A DNA stretch of 13,854 nt from Physocladia obscura. Its lineage: Eukaryota > Chytridiomycota > Chytridiomycetes > Chytridiales > Chytriomycetaceae. Positions within the stretch are counted from its first letter, which is position 1, and each line of letters opens with the position of its first letter. The position numbers and the translations under genes were made by a program. This document shows, piece by piece, positions 7,426-13,854 of the stretch. Location of the stretch: contig JADGJH010000844.1 in NCBI GenBank assembly GCA_027596945.1, forward strand, positions 1 through 13,854. The letters are read 5' to 3'. The notes beneath the pieces were generated by a model. That model did not search any database, was not told the DNA's origin, and saw nothing but the letters and a program-made list of their open reading frames with translations.

Positions 7426-10400
7426 TCATTCAAAGCCAACATCATTGCTTGCCTCCCAATTCTTCAAAATTTCTTGTTCCTTCAAAACATGTTTATCAAG
7501 CGTTTCCGACAAGTTGCCACTTCCAAGAGCTGTCAAAGAAAACTGCGGCCGAACTCCAACAATATCTTCACTGCTAGCCTTTTTTCGGGTTTTAAGAATC
7601 CCATTTGGACTTGATGTTGCTCCATTCTCAGGTGTCGGTGCCATTCGGGGAGACGGCGAAGCTGGAACTGAAGTAGCGTTATTGAAATGCGAAGACTTTT
7701 TCTTGTCGCCATTATTGCTGCTACTACTGCTATCATCATTAAACCAAGAATCATTGCTTTTGTGGTTCTTGATTCCAGCGCTTCGACTAACGCTTCGATT
7801 AAGGTTTCGTGCACTTCGACTAATGCTGCGAGACAACCCTTGCAGTGGCGACGAGAAGCCTCGGCCACGACTCTGTTGCTGCTGTTGTTGCGGTTGTGGA
7901 GACTTGCCTTCGTTGTTTTTCCGACGTTCGGGTGTCAACGGTGAAGGCGGCGGAGGTGTTGGAGTCGATGGTATAGTTAGCGTCACACTTTCCGGTCGCA
8001 AATCTCCACTTTTTCGTCTTAAAAAAAGTGTGCTTTTGCTTCGTTTTGAAAGAGTTGGTCCAACTGTTGTCAAAACGGGAGTGGCTCCGGATTTTCCGAT
8101 ACTCGTGTTTGCGATGCCACGAATCGCACCGCTTTTGTAAGAAGTGCTTGATGCAGAATTCGAACTTACACTACTGACGCTTACAAAACTGCCGTTCAGA
8201 CTACTGGTACTAGAATTGCCTCCTAAAAGTTTCCGGAATCCATTCCGTAATCGATTCATAAACACCGGCCGAACAGCTTCAGAGACTTCTTCGGGAGTCG
8301 GTGTGATGGGAGTTCCAAATGTAACACGGGGACTCTGTAGCCATTCAGAACGTATGCTTGCATTGTCAGCAATAGCTCCGGTAGATAAAACTGTGGATTT
8401 TTCATTCATCATGATGGGTAAATCATCTTCAATGTCCAGAAAGTCTTCAATTATCCACGGATGTGTTTTGAGTTCGGGAAGCTTTATTCGCGTCGATGGA
8501 TTCTTATCAAGGAGACGCGTAAGAATATCTTTGAGCGAGTCATCAATTTCAGGCTCGATCGGAAACTCCAGACTGTGGATTAGATGTTAGTGAACAATAC
8601 AAACAAAAAATTAAAAAAAGAAAGATGGAAAAATAATGAAGTTGAGAATACTAAACGACGATTTGCAAATCACATGAAACAGTTCAAATTCCGTGTCTGC
8701 AACAAATGGAACCCTACCATACACTAAGCAGAACAATGTTACACCCAACGCCCATATATCGATAGCTGCTCCAATTTCAAGAACAGTTTCGCGCGTTGTT
8801 GTCTTCATTTCAGCTGGTGAATCGTTTCGATCAAAGCCGCTTTTATCAGAAAGTGCACGATATTTGCTGCGATACCGTTCCATTCCAGTCATTGGGGATG
8901 TGCTCAACACGTTAGATGTACTTTGCGGTATCGATTTTGAATATCGGGGGCCTTGTTGGCTTCCTGTTGCCATTGATAATTCAATTATATCTTGCAGTTT
9001 GCTCACAGGAAGTTGAAAGCTTCCTTCAGGTCGTTCCAGCTTATTAATAGCTAATGCTGGAGAATCATCGTTTAATTCCAAGTCTAAATCGTACATCGAT
9101 GATACGCGCGATTGTGGCGGTTGTGGCGTCATCGGGACCGGCAGAGGGGCTCTACGAGCATCACGAAGCCCATTTGAAAGTAAAGACACCATGGGAGTGC
9201 TGCTTCCGTTATTGTGGGTATTATTACTGTAATGCGTGGCAACGGCCACTTTCAACTTTTCCATTAAATCAAGACTGTTTTCAACATGGCTTCCAAGCTC
9301 TAACGCAGGTTCAATGCCGATTTGGTCTGTGGAGGATAAAATCTGACTGCTGGCGCTGCGGGGTTGTTTTCGTATCGACGATCGACGATTAATCGTTGTG
9401 GGAACCGAAGACGACATGAAACTCGGGGCGCTTACGTTTCGTGCCTTCAGTTCTTTGTTGATGATTACTGTGTCTGACACATCATCTTCGATAACCGCAC
9501 ATAGCTCAGGAGCGAAAAAAGCTGGCGATCCTGCTGTTTTGGCAAGTTCAAGTTCTGTAGCGATAATTGATGGACTGTTTACACTGGAATCACCCATGTC
9601 AATCAACACAGACACTCCAAAATCGGAAATTTTAACGGTCTGCTTGTCTTCAGATAATAATAGATTCGCAGGTTTGAGGTCTCGATGTATTACACCATTA
9701 AAATGTACTGAAACGAAGGGAAAATGAGGGTAATAAGAAAAAAACAAACTGAAAAAAACGTTACAGTATTCGAGACCCGAAATCACATCACGAATAACTC
9801 GCCGTACTTCATCGGTTGCCAAAACAGGACGCATATTTCCGCTCCCAGGTTGATCTTCGTATCGCCATTCCACTTCACCACCAGGCATATATTCCAACAC
9901 AAGATAAATTTTTTCTGCATCCGGATCATCAATGACTTCTCTAAGAGCGACAACATTATTATGGCTAATTTTTTTCAGGATTGCAATTTCTCTCATGACT
10001 TTTTCAAGCTGGAGATTGTTAAGCGCCGTGTACGCGCTGCCGAAACCTCCAACCCCAACAGGAGAATTGGGGATTGTAGATGAGGCCGGATTGTTTATAC
10101 GCGACTGAAGGCTTTGCGAGAAAGCGAACCTCGTTTGAAATTTCTTTTTAGCGCGTTTGTCGACAATTTTTATAGCCTGTGATATGTCAATTAGTATGAA
10201 GGAAAAGAAAAAAAAAAACAGGGGCAAACCCAGACGGAGGAATCTTCAGTATCCACGGCGACTTTAACTTTACCATGAACGCCACGGCCAATCTCCTTCA
10301 CAATAGTGTACTGGTTTATTACTTTCGCGCCGTGCGAATCCAGTGCTTTGACAAGTTTATGCGATTCACGGATAGTTGCTGCTGACGCAGATCTCTGCGT

Positions 10401-10496
10401 CGGCGCTGTTCTTGCTGCCGTTGACATCGGTATTGTCGATGTAGTTTGCGCCGATTCTGTGTCACTTTCAGACATTTCCGGCGGCGCCGTTGTCAT
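7426..10496 (-). CDS. CaMKK/Ssp1-type protein kinase (SNF1/AMPK-activating class), four exons
   Basis: Likely a Ser/Thr kinase kinase that phosphorylates the activation loop of AMPK/SNF1- or CaMK-type kinases in calcium or energy-stress signalling. Exons: 10496-10230, 10176-9765, 9707-8657, 8572-7426; phases agree and give 958 aa. The ATG is the first after an in-frame TGA at 10529-10527, with A at -3. Visible motifs: glycine loop EIGRGVHGKV (68-77), AIK lysine 92, alpha-C glutamate 152, HRDLKPAN (234-241), DFG 255-257, activation loop TAGSPAFFAPELC (284-296), DIWALG (543-548), and the closing block LDKNPSTRI to HPW (598-616), all typical of fungal CaMKK-like kinases. Oddities: about 240 aa of Ser-rich sequence inserted between APE and DIWALG, and a tail of about 340 aa, mostly low-complexity, with a PPPP run, six glutamines and an RS-like repeat. 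All catalytic residues are present. Class is sure; the true substrate is inferred. Confidence 0.92.
8573..8656 (-). other. Kinase intron 3 (84 bp, phase 2)
   Basis: The acceptor is ATCCACAG before TCTGGAGTTT, with a branch-like CACTAAC nearby. The donor is either GTTTAG (chosen; gives ICKSSLEFP, close to the family's KSQALEFP) or GTCGTT three bases earlier, giving one serine fewer. Splicing restores the C-terminal kinase lobe, including LDKNPSTRI and HPW. Confidence 0.82.
9708..9764 (-). other. Kinase intron 2 (57 bp, phase 1), stop-free
   Basis: The donor is GTAACG and the acceptor TTTCAG. Splicing gives GLEYLHFNGVIHRD, the expected run into the catalytic loop. The intron is 19 codons long and has no stop in frame, so unspliced message would still be translated with 19 extra hydrophobic residues just before HRD. 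Confidence 0.88.
10177..10229 (-). other. Kinase intron 1 (53 bp, phase 0)
   Basis: The donor is GTTTGC after TGG and the acceptor CACAG precedes GCT ATA AAA. Splicing joins ...SSVW to AIKIVDKR and so restores the beta-3 strand with its catalytic lysine. A branch-like TACTAAT lies about 20 bases before the acceptor. Retention would give an early stop. Confidence 0.88.
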
Positions 10497-11588
10497 TGTT
10501 TTTGCTGAAAAGCTTTGCTCTCTGTTTCAAACAAGTTTGGTTTATTGAAATTTGCCGTTTGGTCTCGATTCTGATTTCGCAAAATTTTTTACTTGCAAAA
10601 ACCTTGGATTTCAAGTCCACAAATCACTGATACCATTTTTTATGGCATACCATATTTTGGTGTGTTCATTCTATGTTACGGCATGTGCACAACAAAAATC
10701 ACAAATTGAAAGAAGAAATAATCTAATAATTTTAAAAAGAGACTTTGAAAATGGAAATAAAAATATTATCTTTTTTTCTTTCTTGTCTGTTATTTAAGCT
10801 TATTCCACAAGAAACGCCTTTTTCTCATCTTTTGGCTAGTTTAAATATACCAAATAAGTCCATGAATAAATGGCGGCGACTCAACAATGCCCTAGTATTT
10901 ATTGCAGAGTTTTTTAATGGAAATTTGCTTGATGAAAATGTGCAATTTATCACGAAGAAATCCGCAAGATGTAATATGCATGACAAAACTGGTGTTACTA
11001 TTTTGACTACTAATTTGCATTTTTCTGGGCAGTAAGTCTCTGTCAAAGCTTTGGATTTTCAAATTCTCCCAGATTACATTATCCATATTGTGATAGGTTA
11101 TAAATTATCTGATTTACTGAGACATCGTATTTACGTTGTTCTGGCTGAGCAAAACAATATCCTGGGGCAACATAGTGAATACTATGATCAAGAATCGTAA
11201 TTTGATCTTTGGCAACGACGCTCGATTTATTTCTTTGCTGAATCGTACTCACTGCGATGCAATTATTCAGTATTTAGTCATCAGAGTAATAGAGAAAAAA
11301 TAATAATGTTTTCCGTTCGAAATTGTTTTCGAATTTTTTATTTAACCTTCAAAAACACTGAAAAGTAATTATAAATTAAGAATTATCTATAAATTTGTTT
11401 CATCTTTCCAAAATGTTTCAATTGCTGAATAATTCTCAAGAAAAAAAGATGACACAATTTTCGTTATATTTTATATCCTTTGTAAACTACGATCGCATCC
11501 ACTGGTAAAAACCTGGTTGTGGCTGAATATTTTTTAAAGAAAATAATTTGATAATGAGTTTTATTAAATTGATGATAGACCTATTTTG
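10497..11588. other. Intergenic region between the two genes
   Basis: This is the kinase promoter and 5' leader plus the methyltransferase 3' region. No conserved promoter element is identifiable by eye. A plus-strand frame of 94 codons from an ATG at 10751 to 11035 begins with a hydrophobic run (ILSFFLSCLLFKLI) that resembles a signal peptide, diverging from the kinase, but nothing else supports it as a gene. The rest is AT-rich with no RNA gene visible. Confidence 0.4.
11560..11565 (-). terminator. Candidate polyadenylation signal of the methyltransferase
   Basis: The minus strand reads AATAAA about 24 bases beyond the methyltransferase TGA. Position and sequence suit a polyadenylation signal; the cleavage site is unknown. 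Confidence 0.5.
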
Positions 11589-12120
11589 TCACTTTGTAAC
11601 CTGAAAGTAAAGTGCACTGGCCAACCAAAACGACTTATACCCAATAGACTCTGCCAGACTATTCTCCACAAGTCTACGATATTCCTCACGCGTGATACCC
11701 ATAGATTTGTGCATCCAGTCCTCCATTCCAAGAAAGAGCGCATGGAGATTTCGCTCAGTCAATTTTCCCACCGGAGTTTCGTCATTACTTGGCAAAATGA
11801 CGGTTTTAGCGTCTTGATTGGAAATATTGGCAGAAAGTCCAGTTGTATACCATTTCAGATTGGTAGCGGCGTAACAGTCAAGACCGCGCGCTTGCATGGC
11901 GTCGAGCATAGCTGTACTCAATTGCTTTGAGTATGGCCCAGCCTGGTACACCACCATGTCTATTTCAACCAATTCAATCCAGCCACCGGGCTTTGTCACA
12001 CGAATGAGCTCTTTTATAGCGTCGCTAAACTTATTTTTCGGGATTCCCATAATCAGCAAACGTTGATGGACATAATCAAAGCTACTATCATCGTCTAGAA
12101 AAAAACAAACCGTCAATCAA

Positions 12121-12154
<34 letters not shown>

Positions 12155-12746
12155 CATAAAATAAAATGAATAATTTTACAAGGAAGGCGCTCCAAAACAT
12201 TGCCAAATTGAATTTTGATGTTGGTATTTATCGAAAGTATATCCACCAAATTTTCACCGATATCGACACCATGATAGTCACAAAAGGGATTTTTTTTCTG
12301 AATACTTTCCAACCAGAAGCCTTTCGCGCAGCCAACATCGAGGATTTTTGTGCCATCTGATTTAATTAATTCTCTTGCTTCAGGGCACACGATGTCTCTA
12401 TGAAAAAAAAGGTTTAATAAAGATTGTAATTAGCACGATCATCTTACCCCTGAAATCTAGCCCGAAGGCCGTAATGTTGCAATTCTAGCCGATTTTGCTC
12501 AATTTCGTCACTCGGCAAAGGATAATCGCTGCCTTCAACTGAATGGTATCCGCGCATATCGGGTTCCCATGAATCGGGGTTGTTTGGGTTCCAAGTTTTG
12601 GCTTGCAAAGTGTCCACTTTTGCTGTTGTCTCTGACGTTTTGACATTCGCTGATTTTGGCGGCGTCGAAGAGGGCTTAAAATTTTGACTGTGTTGAGATG
12701 TGTTCGCAGGCTGCTTCTTCATTACTTTTGACTGGTGTAGTCCCAT
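11589..12746 (-). CDS. SAM-dependent methyltransferase, three exons, putative N-myristoylated
   Basis: A class I methyltransferase that transfers a methyl group from S-adenosylmethionine; the acceptor is unknown. Exons: 12746-12448, 12397-12180, 12094-11589; phases agree and give 340 aa. The ATG is the first after an in-frame TGA at 12776-12774. Motifs: motif I ILDVGCAKGFW (118-128), acidic end of beta-2 in HGVDIG (142-147), NVLERLPYDDSSFDYVHQR (166-184), and the post-II block ELIRVTKPGGWIELVE (201-216). Before the domain lies QNRLELQHYGLRARFQG, a run typical of the methyltransferase family expanded in Glomeromycotina. The N-terminus, MGLHQSK, fits the MGxxxS myristoylation pattern and is followed by about 60 polar, probably disordered residues. 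It lies upstream of, and in the same orientation as, the kinase; no shared role is evident. Fold is sure; substrate and lipid modification are inferred. Confidence 0.9.
12095..12179 (-). other. Methyltransferase intron 2 (85 bp, phase 1) with microsatellite
   Basis: The donor is GTAAAA and the acceptor TTTTCTAG. Splicing gives ERLPYDDSSFDYV, the expected motif after the SAM-binding core. More than a third of the intron is a trinucleotide repeat. Confidence 0.88.
12121..12150. repeat. (AAT)10 microsatellite inside an intron
   Basis: Ten exact AAT units on the plus strand read as ATT units in the gene direction, lying about 25 bases before the acceptor. Such a tract is likely to vary in length between strains and nuclei. 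Confidence 0.9.
12398..12447 (-). other. Methyltransferase intron 1 (50 bp, phase 2)
   Basis: The donor is GTAAGA and the acceptor TTTCATAG. Splicing joins ...RARFQG to DIVCPEARELI ahead of motif I. A branch-like GCTAAT lies inside. Without splicing the frame stops at once. Confidence 0.9.
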
Positions 12747-13036
12747 TTCCAGAAATTGGATTTTTTTTTTGGCTCACCCCACTTGGTGATAATCTGACAA
12801 CAAATGAATATCGAAATGAAGTGCGGGCTCGGTTAACAGAGCTGTAAAAAATTGGTAGAGGATGAACTGAATTAATACCTAAGGCAGTACCGACTGTTTA
12901 TTCAAAGAAATAAATAAATGTTTTAGCTGCAAGTTGTAAATTGATTACAATTTATTTTATTTTAAATGTACTTCAGTAAAAAATAGTCAATAAAATCATA
13001 TTCCGGCAAAATTTTTACTTCCACAGTTGCTAACAA
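12747..13036. other. Upstream region of the methyltransferase
   Basis: This should hold the promoter and 5' leader. A run of ten T at 12761-12770 (A run in the gene direction) lies just before the start. The rest is AT-rich with no recognised element or gene. Confidence 0.4.
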
Positions 13037-13223
13037 AAGCCTTATGTTGGTGATGACCAAATTGGTTATGGAAGCTAAAGTGTTCTTGATTGGGGCTATT
13101 AAAGTTCTACAGCACCAAATCAGTTCGCAGAAAACAATTACTGATATTATTGATGTAAAAAAGAAGGGTTTCATTAAAATTGAATCAGCTAAGTTGAACA
13201 TTATCTCTTTAACGCTTCAAAAA
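13037..13223 (+). pseudogene. Possible crinkler-like (CRN/REase-type) relic
   Basis: The plus strand reads KPYVGDDQIGYG from 13037 and then hits TAA at 13076-13078. About 70 bases on, in another frame, it reads TDIIDVKKKGFIKIESAKLN (13140-13199). Crinkler-like proteins that are numerous in Glomeromycotina commonly carry KPYVGDLQxGYG followed some 20-30 residues later by VTEVKKxDF, so order and spacing agree. The acidic residue before VK is D instead of E. The frameshift and stop show a dead copy. The family call rests on remembered wording and is tentative. Confidence 0.38.
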
Positions 13224-13435
13224 TAACGGTTGACAAGCAAAACAATTGTAAAATACCACGCAGGATGTCAGCTTACAGGGAAAAAACGTCAACTAATATT
13301 TTAAATTCTTTTTCAAAATTTAGCCATATATTCAAAGAAAGTCAATTCATTTTTGAACTTGGAAAGAAACTTTATAAAAATCTGGAAAAAAAAAATTCAG
13401 GAAAAAATCAACAACATAAACAAAAGCACAAATAC
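13224..13435. other. AT-rich spacer
   Basis: Plus-strand frames here are Lys/Asn/Phe-rich and reflect composition. Nothing is recognised. Confidence 0.4.
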
Positions 13436-13702
13436 TCAACTGTTGAAAGTTTTGAAACTTTTCATTTCTTCAATAATTTCATCAATTAATTTTTTGAATT
13501 CATTCCTTTCAATTCCAAGTATCTTGTGGAGAAAATTTTCCATTCCCAAGTAAAGCTGTTTGCAATCAACTGCAGCCATGTCACCAATTGGTCTGCCCCA
13601 ATTGAATGGAGTTGATACAGTTCTTTGCTGGTGACTTTTTGCATGTAATTTTGTGTTGAATCCTGCAAAGGCAGATTCACTTGAACTAGTGGAATTGGCA
13701 CA
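13436..13702 (-). pseudogene. Minus-strand relic with the AAVDCKQ motif, 88 codons open
   Basis: A minus-strand frame is open from just after a TAA (13705-13703) to TGA at 13438-13436. It reads STPFNWGRPIGDMAAVDCKQ, then MENFLHKILGIERNEFKKLI and IIEEMKSFK, with an amphipathic, probably helical end. A second frame on the same strand (13486-13701) holds QVNLPLQDSTQNYMQKVT, so an upstream frameshift is possible. I do not recognise the family. It is the longest of three copies of the same motif in the window. Confidence 0.35.
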
Positions 13703-13854
13703 TTAAAGTATGATTAGTTCTAGAATCTTATTATTTATTTCCAAGAATAGAACAACAATTTAATATACCCAATTCCGTGCCTCAAATTAAAACTTTTTTT
13801 TGTGCCTCATTTCTAATGCCTCAATATTGATTAAAAACCAATTTCTTAGCAAAA

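Noticed and set aside
7533..7868. A 111-codon minus-strand frame within the kinase tail
   Set aside because: It is an alternative frame of the last kinase exon with no recognisable domain.
7445..8140. A 231-codon plus-strand open frame opposite the kinase tail
   Set aside because: It is the antisense shadow of the Ser/Pro/Gln-rich tail; its runs of Leu, Cys and Arg mirror that composition.
8657..8660. Kinase exon 3 ending at GTCGTT, three bases earlier
   Set aside because: It is possible and keeps the frame, but the GTTTAG donor gives a better match to the family's KS-x-LEFP segment and resembles the GTTTGC donor of intron 1.
11586..11930. A 114-codon plus-strand frame over the methyltransferase
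   Set aside because: It lies wholly opposite the last methyltransferase exon and has no domain of its own.
7426..12746. A functional operon-like link between kinase and methyltransferase
   Set aside because: The genes are 1.1 kb apart, each has its own start context and the upstream one has its own candidate polyadenylation signal.
12962..13201. A hydrophobic minus-strand frame that could be a small membrane protein
   Set aside because: The opposite strand has the better, crinkler-like reading, and AT-rich DNA readily gives Ile/Leu/Phe-rich antisense frames.
1..13854. tRNA, rRNA, riboswitch or CRISPR array
   Set aside because: No tRNA B-box-like word with a matching cloverleaf, no rRNA core sequence and no regularly spaced repeats were seen by eye; a covariance-model scan was not possible.

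Overview
The window looks like nuclear DNA from a fungus of the Mucoromycota, most probably an arbuscular mycorrhizal (Glomeromycotina-type) genome. The evidence is strongly AT-rich intergenic DNA, short GT-AG introns of 50-85 bp, a Ssp1/CaMKK-type kinase of fungal style, a methyltransferase of a family that is much expanded in these fungi, and a decayed LINE whose reverse transcriptase wording resembles the elements that fill Rhizophagus-type genomes. The lineage is an inference from these resemblances and was not computed.

Left half (about 1-7,400): no intact gene. It is a graveyard of mobile-element and unknown-gene relics: the C-terminal end of a DDE transposase (750-1106), a frame-broken non-LTR reverse transcriptase (about 2,106-3,221, decayed to about 3,890), a GC-richer patch of unknown origin (3,892-4,340), an A-rich stretch, a small three-piece frameshifted relic (5,009-5,467), and minus-strand relics near 1.5 kb and 6-6.8 kb.

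Right half: two intact, spliced genes in tandem on the minus strand. The upstream one (12,746-11,589, three exons, 340 aa) is a SAM-dependent methyltransferase whose N-terminus fits an N-myristoylation signal. The downstream one (10,496-7,426, four exons, 958 aa) is a Ca2+/calmodulin-dependent kinase kinase (Ssp1/CaMKK) type protein kinase with all catalytic motifs, an insert of about 240 aa inside the kinase fold and a tail of about 340 aa, low-complexity over most of its length. About 1.1 kb of AT-rich DNA separates them. Beyond the methyltransferase, 12,747-13,854 is again relic DNA, including a fragment resembling a crinkler-like protein and another copy of a minus-strand motif also seen near 1.5 and 6.8 kb.

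The two genes have no obvious shared pathway. The kinase would act in calcium or energy-stress signalling upstream of AMPK/SNF1-type kinases; the methyltransferase substrate is unknown. I see no rRNA, tRNA, CRISPR array or recognisable new multi-gene system. The most interesting items are the architecture of the kinase, a frame-neutral stop-free intron at its catalytic loop, the possible membrane anchor of the methyltransferase, and a thrice-repeated relic motif.
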